Source: an uncultured Opitutia bacterium
GTDB taxonomy: Bacteria; Verrucomicrobiota; Verrucomicrobiae; Opitutales; MB11C04
NCBI GenBank assembly: GCA_913048545.1
Contig: CAJWWH010000055.1
Coordinates: 1 to 11,082, forward strand
Direction: 5' to 3'
DNA length: 11,082 nt
The first letter of the stretch is position 1, and the number at the start of each line of letters is the position of its first letter. The notes below the pieces were generated by a model. That model saw only the letters and a list, made by a program, of their open reading frames with translations. It did no database searches and was not told where the DNA came from. Made by a program: the position numbers and the translations under genes. Below, piece after piece: positions 1-6,471 of this stretch.

Positions 1-924
1 TCTACTCAAACAAAAGAGTTTGATCAGGCAGAAATCATGGAAGAATTACTCGAGCTTTCAGATGGCGAACTATCTGCGGGATGGATACGAACTGGCGAAG
101 TTGCGAGTGTATTGCTCAGGGATTACAATTGGGAAACTTCTAGCATTCCCATTATGCTTTCGGGTGATGAAGTAATGAACAATCCATTCTACCAAACCGC
201 AGTAAGCTTGATAAAGGAATTGGAAAATGACTCCCTCCTTTATGGAAGAAGCGATTTTATCGGTGGGAAAAATCAAATTGTTGTGGCTAAGTCCCAATCA
301 CTGGCTCCTTATTTCACCAGTGCTAAAAATCTCGTTATCAGTAGCGAAGATAAACTGGAAATTAAAGGAAATTTGGAGTTGGAAACACCGAATACGGAGA
401 ATACTCATCTTGTCATTGCCAGTGGTGGAGAATTGGAAATTCCGAGTGCAACCAAAATAAAATCTTCATCCAGTGATCTAACGGTTTCCAGTAGGCAGGA
501 TATAAACCTTGAAAATGTCGAAATTGAAGGTTCAAAAAGAGTTAGCGTACGTGGTTTGCGGGATGTAGACATAAAAGGAGGAACACTTGGTGCTTCCGCT
601 GAGGCGACACTAAAAGCAAGAAGGAATCTGCAGGTCGATGGTCTGAACTTCAGCCGAAATGTTTCCAATATACTGATGGAGGCCACAACAATAAGGTTGA
701 GAAATATTAACTTCCCAGGCAATGCAGCAATCCGGCTCAATAGCTTAAAAGGTCCGATACAGGGCAAGTATCCAAACTTTGGTACCTCGATTCCAGCAGC
801 ACAACAAATTGGAAGAGTTAACTTTATCGAAAACGTCAGATCCGGTGGTAACCTGCTCCATAACAGGCAAGCATTTGATCAGTTCGGAAACAATATAAAG
901 ATTGGTAAGATAAACCGTCCTTAA
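1..924 (+). CDS. C-terminal part of a large secreted beta-helix-type protein (5' end outside the window)
   Basis: The frame is open from the first base through an ATG at 37 to TAA at 922-924. The protein has no signal peptide and no convincing ribosome site before ATG 37, so I read it as the C-terminal part of a larger gene that starts upstream. Counting from that ATG, residues 1-90 are mixed and partly helical. Residues about 95-245 are short beta-strand units rich in V, I, L, N, S and T with turn residues (for example SEDKLEIKGNLELE and SRQDINLENVEIEG), the pattern of a right-handed parallel beta-helix as in adhesins and autotransporter passengers. The tail (about 245-295) has GRVNFIENVRSGGN, which resembles the ends of large secreted Verrucomicrobia-type proteins. 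The exact family and function are unknown. The next gene starts 23 bp downstream, so the two are probably co-transcribed and may form a surface pair. Confidence 0.7.
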   Translation, partial: STQTKEFDQAEIMEELLELSDGELSAGWIRTGEVASVLLRDYNWETSSIPIMLSGDEVMNNPFYQTAVSLIKELENDSLLYGRSDFIGGKNQIVVAKSQSLAPYFTSAKNLVISSEDKLEIKGNLELETPNTENTHLVIASGGELEIPSATKIKSSSSDLTVSSRQDINLENVEIEGSKRVSVRGLRDVDIKGGTLGASAEATLKARRNLQVDGLNFSRNVSNILMEATTIRLRNINFPGNAAIRLNSLKGPIQGKYPNFGTSIPAAQQIGRVNFIENVRSGGNLLHNRQAFDQFGNNIKIGKINRP

Positions 925-947
925 AAGATTTTTTTTCGCCACTCTGA

Positions 948-2207
948 ATGAAAAACCGAAGTAATCTCATTTGCTTAATGTGCCTTACCGGGGGCCTTTT
1001 GCTTCCCGCTCTCGGAAATTCAGCAAGGACAGACTGGGTGGGACAAACACCTTTAGAAATTGCACCCGACGCCATGCCTCTGGGCTCCGCTAAGACCCGT
1101 TTTTTTAACCTGATTAAACAAAACAAGGAGACTTATGAAAATCGTTCAAACCAGGAAATTCCGCTTCTTCCTTCCATAGAAAAAGTTAAACCTCAAGATA
1201 CTCCCCTACCCCTGCCACCACCCGAGCTTGGCACTGAAAAGGATAGGACGAGCGAAACCAGGAAGAAAAGTAACTGGGTTGGTTTATCTCCTTATCAACT
1301 AAGTCCCCGCTCAGTACCCCTCGGTTCCCTCGTTTATAAGCACGGAATGAATCATGAAATGAGGCAAAAAATGCCTACCAATGAAGATACCAACCCCGAC
1401 TCTGTACGACCCTTTAATCTAAGTTTTTTTGGTGGGTCACGGGCCTATTTTACTGATAATGTTATGCGTACCAAAGAGGCGGAACTCGACTCAGTGGTAT
1501 GGGAAAACTCTTTAGGAACTTCACTCGAAACCAAGCCTTTTGAACCAGGAAAATACCTGACCCTTATTCCAAGGCTTGATTTCCTTATGCAATGGGCAAA
1601 TTATGGTGAGAAGACTGTTAATGATCTGCTCGATTATCGATTTGGAATGGTAAAAGGTGGGTTAAATTTCTACCTTCCGCGTGACTTTGCAATTACCACA
1701 GGCTTGGAATACACATTTTTACACAGTCAGTTCACTGGGGATAAATTATTTCATTCTGTATCCCCTTCTCTTTCCCTTCAAAAAATTCATGCCTTTAGCG
1801 ATAATACTTTTCTGATGTTGGATGCATTGCTTAAATATTCCAAAACAACCCGGGAAATTAACTTTGTAGCGGATAACATATTTCCTGATGACGGTGACAA
1901 TATCCAGACGACTTTAAACTTTAACCTTATCCATACGATGGGGAAAGATGGACAGTTCATATTTATGCCAGGCCTCGGAATCAACCGGACTGAATATTTG
2001 AAAAATACGCAGGATGGGCGTGTGGATATGACTTATTTTGCCGGAATTAGCCTAATCTGGCAGATTTGGGAATGGTTTGGAATGCAGGTATTTTCTAACT
2101 ATTCTCTTATGGACACTAACTCGCTGGGAAAAGAACTACTGGGAGAATCCTCGAGTTACCGGGCACTGGATACAGGCGGATCGTTGAATATTAGTCACTC
2201 GTTTTAA
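948..2207 (+). CDS. Exported protein with probable outer-membrane beta-barrel domain and a duplicated WVG-PLGS motif
   Basis: A 419-residue protein. Residues 1-24 form a Sec signal peptide (MKNR, a hydrophobic core, then ALGNSA). Residues 25-150 are low-order, Pro- and charge-rich, and carry a motif twice: W30-S47 (WVGQTPLEIAPDAMPLGS) and W110-S127 (WVGLSPYQLSPRSVPLGS), 9 of 18 identical and exactly 80 residues apart. From about residue 155 the chain shows alternating polar and aromatic strands, many Tyr/Phe/Gly residues, and ends SLNISHSF. A C-terminal Phe is the usual BamA-recognised end of an outer-membrane barrel. The likely location is therefore the outer membrane, with the duplicated motif in a periplasmic stretch. 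It follows the beta-helix gene by 23 bp and may anchor, export or accompany that protein, but no POTRA domains of the two-partner TpsB type are visible. I do not recognise a named family. Coding is certain; the barrel is inferred. Confidence 0.8.
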   Translation: MKNRSNLICLMCLTGGLLLPALGNSARTDWVGQTPLEIAPDAMPLGSAKTRFFNLIKQNKETYENRSNQEIPLLPSIEKVKPQDTPLPLPPPELGTEKDRTSETRKKSNWVGLSPYQLSPRSVPLGSLVYKHGMNHEMRQKMPTNEDTNPDSVRPFNLSFFGGSRAYFTDNVMRTKEAELDSVVWENSLGTSLETKPFEPGKYLTLIPRLDFLMQWANYGEKTVNDLLDYRFGMVKGGLNFYLPRDFAITTGLEYTFLHSQFTGDKLFHSVSPSLSLQKIHAFSDNTFLMLDALLKYSKTTREINFVADNIFPDDGDNIQTTLNFNLIHTMGKDGQFIFMPGLGINRTEYLKNTQDGRVDMTYFAGISLIWQIWEWFGMQVFSNYSLMDTNSLGKELLGESSSYRALDTGGSLNISHSF

Positions 2208-2222
2208 GTAAAAAAAGAGTAA

Positions 2223-2244
2223 AGCTAGTTATTTTTAACTAGTT
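2223..2244. terminator. AT-rich hairpin after the barrel gene, possible weak terminator
   Basis: The arms 2223-2231 (agctagtta) and 2236-2244 (taactagtt) pair over 9 bp, including one G-T pair, with a TTTT loop, 15 bp after the stop of the barrel gene. There is no U-run on its 3' side on the + strand. A T-rich run does follow the stem when it is read on the - strand (the A-run at 2212-2218). It could slow or end transcripts from either direction, but it does not meet the usual form of an intrinsic terminator. Confidence 0.25.
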
Positions 2245-2381
2245 ATGTTGCTGAAAGCCTTTGGTTTCTTAAATGAAATAAATAATAATCCAACTAGGCA
2301 CAATTTCTACCCCAATGATAGGAAGGGCAAGGTATGATCTAATAGAGAATTTGTAAAATTTAGTCTGAGATATTAATGATA

Positions 2382-2398
2382 AACATTTAAATAATGTT
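2382..2398. repeat. Short inverted repeat in the AT-rich intergenic region
   Basis: AACATT (2382-2387) and AATGTT (2393-2398) are perfect complements around a 5-base centre. The repeat lies about 42 bp upstream of the -35 box of the tRNA promoter. It could be an operator half-site pair or simply chance in AT-rich DNA. Apart from this, the hairpin at 2223-2244 and the tRNA promoter, I see nothing definite in the gene-free stretch 2208-2481. Confidence 0.15.
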
Positions 2399-2439
2399 AA
2401 AATTCCCTCAACTCAATTCTAGTAATCGAATTTCCCAAC

Positions 2440-2468
2440 TTGCAACTTCTCGATTGATTCTCTAACAT
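2440..2468 (+). promoter_or_regulatory. Sigma70-type promoter for tRNA-Ser
   Basis: A -35 box TTGCAA (2440-2445), a spacer of exactly 17 bp, and a -10 box TAACAT (2463-2468) lie 13 bp before the first base of the tRNA. A start near 2475 would leave a 5' leader of only a few bases for RNase P to remove. Spacing and location are ideal and the hexamers are each one or two bases off consensus. This is inferred from pattern only. Confidence 0.55.
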
Positions 2469-2481
2469 ACACATTCGATCA

Positions 2482-2571
2482 GGAAGGATGGCAGAGTGGT
2501 CGAATGCGGCGGTCTTGAAAACCGCTGAGCCGGAAACGGCTCCGGGGGTTCGAATCCCTCTCCTTCCGCCA
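2482..2571 (+). tRNA. tRNA-Ser (anticodon UGA), with encoded CCA
   Basis: The acceptor stem GGAAGGA (2482-2488) pairs with TCCTTCC (2561-2567), followed by discriminator G2568 and a genome-encoded CCA (2569-2571). The anticodon stem GCGGT/ACCGC encloses the loop CTTGAAA (2514-2520) with anticodon TGA at 2516-2518, which reads UCA and other UCN serine codons. A long variable arm (AGCCG GAAA CGGCT), typical of class II tRNAs such as Ser, precedes a T-arm with GGTTCGAATCC. The length is 87 nt plus CCA. A protein gene on the opposite strand ends only 5 bases beyond the CCA. Confidence 0.97.
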
Positions 2572-2576
2572 TTCAG

Positions 2577-3017
2577 TCAGTTTCGGGGTAAAGTTTGATC
2601 TAAGTCTCCTTCCCCGTCTTCTTCCGTCTCATCATCAGCAGGCAAATTGGAATGTATATCTTTAATTTCCTCCGGTGAGGGAGTAAAGCGGTTAAAAGTC
2701 TGCCTTTCGGCTGACTGGGTGAGTTTAAGAAGCAATTCTTCATTTTCCCGATCCACATAAAAGATCTGCAGGAGTTTCGAATGAGATTCATTCACTAATT
2801 GCTTGGAGTCGTCAAAAGGCGAGAAAAATTCAGGCTTTAATTTTTTTAAGTTGTCCAGGGAACCTTCCAATTGAGGAAGTACAGTCTTTTTTCTTTCCAG
2901 CATATCTGCGGACGGTGCTTGTTTTTTTGTTTTGAGCCAAGTGTTTTCCTCAAGAAGCATGCTGTAAACTTCATCACACAATGAGAGATGATTTTTAATT
3001 ACTTCCCTGGGTTCCAT
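2577..3017 (-). CDS. Small helical protein with acidic tail, function unknown
   Basis: A 146-residue, apparently soluble protein with no signal peptide or membrane segment. Residues 1-110 look almost wholly helical, with heptad-like leucines (LSLCDEVYSMLLEENTWL, LPQLEGSLDNLKKL, SKLLQIFYVDRENEELLLKL). The tail (about 112-146) is Pro- and acid-rich (PADDETEEDGEG) and probably disordered. The layout of two long helices with a mid-protein Leu/Lys hairpin and a terminal N/E-E-L-L-L-K segment recalls FlgN-type secretion chaperones, but I see no diagnostic motif and do not assign it. It lies 44 bp downstream of the TPR gene on the same strand, has its own candidate promoter, and ends convergently 5 bases from tRNA-Ser. 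No clear Shine-Dalgarno sequence precedes the ATG. It reads as a real gene by its codon-like composition and its fit between neighbours. Confidence 0.7.
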   Translation of the reverse strand: MEPREVIKNHLSLCDEVYSMLLEENTWLKTKKQAPSADMLERKKTVLPQLEGSLDNLKKLKPEFFSPFDDSKQLVNESHSKLLQIFYVDRENEELLLKLTQSAERQTFNRFTPSPEEIKDIHSNLPADDETEEDGEGDLDQTLPRN

Positions 3018-3034
3018 TTCGCCATATCGAAAGG

Positions 3035-3065
3035 ATTATAATTGATCGCCATTGAAAAATGTCAA
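3035..3065 (-). promoter_or_regulatory. Consensus promoter for the small helical gene, overlapping the upstream stop codon
   Basis: On the - strand a perfect TTGACA (3060-3065) and a perfect TATAAT (3035-3040) are separated by 19 bp. The -35 box shares bases with the TGA stop of the TPR gene (3062-3064). The -10 box ends 17 bases before the ATG at 3017, so the leader would be only about 10 nt, too short for a standard ribosome site. The 19-bp spacer is longer than ideal, so strength may be modest. Inferred from sequence only. Confidence 0.45.
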
Positions 3066-5179
3066 TTTGCTGAAAGTTCCGGATCGGACTTGCCGGGAAC
3101 TGAATAAATACCGTAACGATTTACCGCTTGTCTTATCGCTCGCGTATCTTCGAGTTGCTCCCGTCTCCATTTCGCCATTCCAAACACGAAATTCAAATAT
3201 TTATTCTTGGCCATTCCCTCTCTTGCCTCTTCGACTGAACTTACATATTCCTCAATAGATGAGTAGGTTTCAGTGGCCTGAACATAATTACCGAGCTTTT
3301 CTTCACATAGCGCAATTTGATAAAGGATAGGAACTTGCCATGAGGGGGAATTATCAACATCACGAAGCGCGGAATATATCCGGTATGCATTAAAAAATTC
3401 ATTGTCTTCGAAAAACTTATTGGCCAAGTAATTGCCCGTTTTCTTTTTCCAAAAATTCCAAATACTCTTAAGTTTGTTTAAATTCGCGTAATCGCGGTCC
3501 CGCATGGCCCTGCCCTGTTCCATGTTCATCACCAGTTCGGGGTTAAAATCCGCTTCCTTTAAAAGAACCAATAATTCCTTTACCGATTCCTCATCCTGAT
3601 TTAATTGCTCATAGGTCAGAGCCAATAAATAATGGGCCTCCGGAACATAGGGACTCTGTGGGTAAAGCGTGCCATAACCCCGTAACGATTCTTTAACTTT
3701 AGCAAAGTCTGCCCTTGGTGTTTGATCGAATTTAATTTCAAGATCCTCTCTTTTTTCGGGAGGAAGTCGGTTCATCCGTTCTTCCTTTTGCAGGTTTTCC
3801 CTCGCCCGGCGATAATGGGCCAGTCCTTTCTTGAAACGAACCACTCCCCGGTCGGAATCACCGAGTTGCTCGAGTCTCCAGAGACGGTCAAAAAACTTGA
3901 TTGCGTTATCATAGTCCTCAGAATCCATGAAAGTCTCAGCAATCTCAAACATCGCTTGGTTTGACTCCGAGTCCATCCGGTCCTCCAACGCTTTCCCTTT
4001 TTTCCGTTCAGCAAGTTTGAAGGCGTCATTAAAAGGAAGCGTCAGTGTGGCGTTTATTGCATCATAAAATTTATTCAGCGCCATTCTATGCGCACCCAAT
4101 GATCGATAAATTTTACCAAGCCTAATATGAGTTTCCGGAATAGTCGGAGCCCCCCTCTTGCGACCTTCCAACCATTTAACCACCGATCCAAGAGAGGCCT
4201 TCAAATCAGGAATGCCGGGTGCATCCTCATGACTCTCGAAGGGATAAGTATCATCCGACGCAAATTCTTCGAGATACCTCTCGTAAGACTTTGCCGCATC
4301 CACCCATGCCTGATTCCTTTCATGCATCCCAATTAAGGACAACAACACATCCCTGCGGTAACGTTTGTGGTGCGTTGCATTCAGGCGTCCCAGAACCCGG
4401 TTACAATACGAAGTTGCCTTGAAAACCGATCTCGTGACATAAGGATTGTCACTTCCTCCGGATGCTCTCCTCGTTTCCATGATCGCTTCCCGAATCCTCG
4501 CCTTTAATTCAACATCAATTCTTTCGCCAAGTACGGTGTAATTAGGAATTTCAATCGGTGCTAAATCTTCTTTGGGTGAGGATAAAAGAGGAGTCTCAAT
4601 CACGGTGGGTGAAGGTAAATTCAGCTCGGGCTTGCCGGGCGAACTCATGGCGGTTTCCAAGGGTTCAGCAATGGTGGGAACCGGGGCAGACAGTGGAGCA
4701 ACAAATTCAGGTAGATCGAGGAGTTCAACTTCGCGTAATAACTCTTCCATTGTTGCACTCCTGAAGTCGACTTCAGGCATCTGTTGAACCGGTTGCGTGG
4801 TTACCTTAGGTCTAGTACTGTCAAAATTGGGCGATGGATTGATATCGTCCAAGTTTACTGATTCATTTTCTCTAATGCCTGGAGGTTGATCCTGAAAATC
4901 ATCATCTAAAAGTATATCGGGCATCAATTCATTCTGAACACGGAAAGAACCCTCATTTGTTTCGCCCTCAGAAACTCTGGGGAAAACAGGACTTGGATAC
5001 TGCTGATCGTTGGAATTTTCGTCTATATCACCCAAGAGAGAGTCAATCCCTTCGATTACCTCATCTATTGATTTAAATTCGGCTTGATCAGAAGTTATCT
5101 GACAAAATAAACTGGATGAGGACAAAAAACATGTAATCGAAAAGAAAACAAAAAAAGGTGTAAAAAATGGATTCTTCAT
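3062..5179 (-). CDS. Secreted TPR-repeat protein with long Pro/acidic linker
   Basis: A 705-residue protein. Residues 1-26 form a signal peptide (MKNP, then a Phe/Ile/Leu-rich core and SSSSLFC). The Cys is preceded by Phe, so it is not a normal lipobox. Residues 30-215 are acidic, Pro- and Ser-rich and probably disordered. Residues about 220-690 are all helical, with TPR-like helix pairs visible at about 278-305, 348-376, 406-437 (NQAMFEIAETFMDSEDYDNA), 513-543 (AHYLLALTYEQLNQDEESVK), 585-607 and 615-645 (ALCEEKLGNYVQATETYSSI). This suits a periplasmic or envelope scaffold in the broad BamD/YbgF style, but no specific partner is visible. Its ATG overlaps the stop of the preceding secreted gene in an ATGA (5176-5179), so the two are translationally coupled and probably act together. 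It ends 44 bp before the next gene on the strand. Confidence 0.85.
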   Translation of the reverse strand: MKNPFFTPFFVFFSITCFLSSSSLFCQITSDQAEFKSIDEVIEGIDSLLGDIDENSNDQQYPSPVFPRVSEGETNEGSFRVQNELMPDILLDDDFQDQPPGIRENESVNLDDINPSPNFDSTRPKVTTQPVQQMPEVDFRSATMEELLREVELLDLPEFVAPLSAPVPTIAEPLETAMSSPGKPELNLPSPTVIETPLLSSPKEDLAPIEIPNYTVLGERIDVELKARIREAIMETRRASGGSDNPYVTRSVFKATSYCNRVLGRLNATHHKRYRRDVLLSLIGMHERNQAWVDAAKSYERYLEEFASDDTYPFESHEDAPGIPDLKASLGSVVKWLEGRKRGAPTIPETHIRLGKIYRSLGAHRMALNKFYDAINATLTLPFNDAFKLAERKKGKALEDRMDSESNQAMFEIAETFMDSEDYDNAIKFFDRLWRLEQLGDSDRGVVRFKKGLAHYRRARENLQKEERMNRLPPEKREDLEIKFDQTPRADFAKVKESLRGYGTLYPQSPYVPEAHYLLALTYEQLNQDEESVKELLVLLKEADFNPELVMNMEQGRAMRDRDYANLNKLKSIWNFWKKKTGNYLANKFFEDNEFFNAYRIYSALRDVDNSPSWQVPILYQIALCEEKLGNYVQATETYSSIEEYVSSVEEAREGMAKNKYLNFVFGMAKWRREQLEDTRAIRQAVNRYGIYSVPGKSDPELSAN

Positions 5180-5754
5180 CGCTGGCGTCTCTGGTAGGTG
5201 GATCTATTGGTAATTCGCATGTTATCGGGAGCAACGGTGTAAGGAGGGACAAATGGAATGTCCTGTACATTCCCTCTGGGAGAGGAAAAAGAAGAAGATT
5301 CAAAAACATCAAGGAGTTCGTCGGTGCTATCGATCCCAACCGAACTTATCTCTTCGAAAGGATCTGATAGAGGTAAAGAAACAGGCGGGGCAACTGCCGG
5401 TATATTTCGAAACAACTCGAGCGGTGGACGTTCTTCCATTGCTTGATTTTCCATCTTAGAGGACAATTCAGGAGAACCGATTGAATCTGACTGTGCAGTT
5501 GAATTGGATTCCACAGACAAAGTGGTGGTGACAACCTTGATAGTGGGAGGCATAATGAGTGTTCTTCGGTCAACAGGCAGGGGGGATGAACCGTAGGTGA
5601 GTGTGACAGGCTTGGTAAACGCAAGATACTTGCCACGCTGTGGAGCGGGTGCATCAAACCGCTTCATGTCCAGTGCAGACGCTTGAAAAACAAAGAAAAG
5701 AACTCCTGTGAGCCACAGGGTCCTGATAAAGATATTAAATTTTAAGTATTCCAT
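5176..5754 (-). CDS. Small secreted protein of unknown function, coupled to the TPR gene
   Basis: A 192-residue protein. Residues 1-27 form a clear Sec signal peptide (MEYLKFN, hydrophobic core to FVFQ, then ASA before LD). The mature part is low in predicted structure and rich in Pro, Ser and Thr, with one short strand-prone stretch (about 45-80, KPVTLTYGSSPLP and PPTIKVVTTTL) and a basic end (TYQRRQR). The acidic segment EEISSVGIDSTDELLDVF resembles in style the ISIDEVIEGIDSLLGDID-like stretch early in the downstream TPR protein, although I would not call them homologous. The stop overlaps the TPR start by 4 bases. Two coupled exported proteins suggest one envelope complex. I recognise no family. 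The start is supported by the signal peptide and by a TATAAT box 17 bases upstream. Confidence 0.75.
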   Translation of the reverse strand: MEYLKFNIFIRTLWLTGVLFFVFQASALDMKRFDAPAPQRGKYLAFTKPVTLTYGSSPLPVDRRTLIMPPTIKVVTTTLSVESNSTAQSDSIGSPELSSKMENQAMEERPPLELFRNIPAVAPPVSLPLSDPFEEISSVGIDSTDELLDVFESSSFSSPRGNVQDIPFVPPYTVAPDNMRITNRSTYQRRQR

Positions 5755-5771
5755 GAAATGATTAATCTCTC

Positions 5772-5777
5772 ATTATA
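5772..5777 (-). promoter_or_regulatory. Candidate -10 box for the secreted gene pair
   Basis: A perfect TATAAT on the - strand ends 17 bases before the ATG at 5754, the same distance as the -10 box of the gene starting at 3017. No good -35 hexamer is found 16-18 bp upstream, where the DNA is a T-run. The region 5755-5809 is otherwise AT-rich and also holds the end of the nucleotidyltransferase gene's transcript. Confidence 0.3.
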
Positions 5778-5809
5778 ATCGACCATTCACAAAAAACTTT
5801 ACCCAAATT

Positions 5810-6376
5810 TTAACTTTTTTTTAATTCGTCCCAGCAAAAATTGCTCTGGTGCATTCGATGAACTTCCAAAAGATCGTCCATGGCATGAATATCGAGGGGG
5901 TGAACATCGGGAGCATCAAATTGAGTTGCGGTTATTTGAAAAGGATCACCATAATTTTCCAGACACTCTCGGGTTTGCGCCCAAATTGCGAAAGGATTCG
6001 AAAGTGCTTCCCCTTTTTCCCGGGCCACCGATACAGCCCGTTCGATAACAGCAGAATCACACTCCGGGAAATTACAGTTGTAATTGAGGTGTAAATCACC
6101 GGGGAAATTTTCTAAAATATGCTGAAAAACAGGAATCGATGCAACATCATCACCAGATAGATTTTCCGGACGGTAGAGAATTTCCACTCTGTCCATCAAG
6201 CAGGTACGGGCAATCAGCTCGCTGTCAGTTGACAGAACGACCCGGTCAATCACCTGACAATCAAGCAGTTTTTGCAAAGCACGAACAACTAAAGGCACGC
6301 CTTTATAAGGCAAAAGGTTTTTGTATGTCAGTCGCTTGCTTCCGAGCCGAGCAATTACAGAACCGAGAATTTCCAT
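5810..6376 (-). CDS. CMP-sugar synthetase-like nucleotidyltransferase (PseF/NeuA/SpsF-type)
   Basis: A 188-residue protein. The N-terminal ARLGSKRLTYKN (residues 9-20) is the nucleotide-binding signature of the acylneuraminate cytidylyltransferase superfamily (usual form AR-GSKR-P-KN). It is followed by GVPLVVRAL (26-34), VVLSTDSELIA (46-56) and RPENLSGDDVASIPVFQHIL (69-88), all family landmarks. These enzymes activate a 9-carbon acid sugar or related sugar with CTP. Two active-site zones differ by eye from the usual forms. The QPTSPLR loop is replaced by NYNCNFPECDSAVIE (98-112), which aligns better with the SpsF pattern TGDCPLIDPEVID. The C-terminal DID metal-site motif reads LDIHAMDD, with His164 in place of Asp. 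At 188 residues it is shorter than the usual 220-235. It lies head to head with the PseC-like gene, 95 bp apart. The substrate is therefore inferred from context. A pseF-like role is likely but not secure. Confidence 0.8.
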   Translation of the reverse strand: MEILGSVIARLGSKRLTYKNLLPYKGVPLVVRALQKLLDCQVIDRVVLSTDSELIARTCLMDRVEILYRPENLSGDDVASIPVFQHILENFPGDLHLNYNCNFPECDSAVIERAVSVAREKGEALSNPFAIWAQTRECLENYGDPFQITATQFDAPDVHPLDIHAMDDLLEVHRMHQSNFCWDELKKS

Positions 6377-6398
6377 TCTTTGTGATTATCATCAAATA

Positions 6399-6415
6399 CA
6401 GACAGAGCAAGTCTG
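6399..6415. promoter_or_regulatory. Inverted repeat in the divergent promoter region
   Basis: CAGAC (6399-6403) and GTCTG (6411-6415) are perfect complements around 7 bases, in the middle of the 95-bp region between the two divergent sugar genes (6377-6471). This is the position expected of a shared operator. The arms are only 5 bp and I find no clean -35/-10 pair on either side, so this is a weak call. Confidence 0.2.
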
Positions 6416-6471
6416 ATATTAAGTGTTCGATTCAGCTTGGAAAACCAATGGGGATTTGATTGTTTGTACTC

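Noticed and set aside
2245..2337. A 30-codon ATG frame directly after the hairpin in the intergenic region
   Set aside because: It has no ribosome site, no recognisable features and an AT-rich, random-looking composition. The position after the hairpin seems to be chance.
2482..3017. tRNA-Ser as an attachment site for an integrated element
   Set aside because: No integrase, no repeat of the tRNA 3' end and no composition change are seen next to it.
4127..4787. Several open frames on the + strand inside the TPR gene
   Set aside because: They are antisense to a well-supported TPR coding region and encode no motifs. They arise from the base composition of the real gene.
5258..5459. Open frames opposite the small secreted gene
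   Set aside because: They are short, lack ribosome sites and overlap a gene with a clear signal peptide and ATGA coupling.
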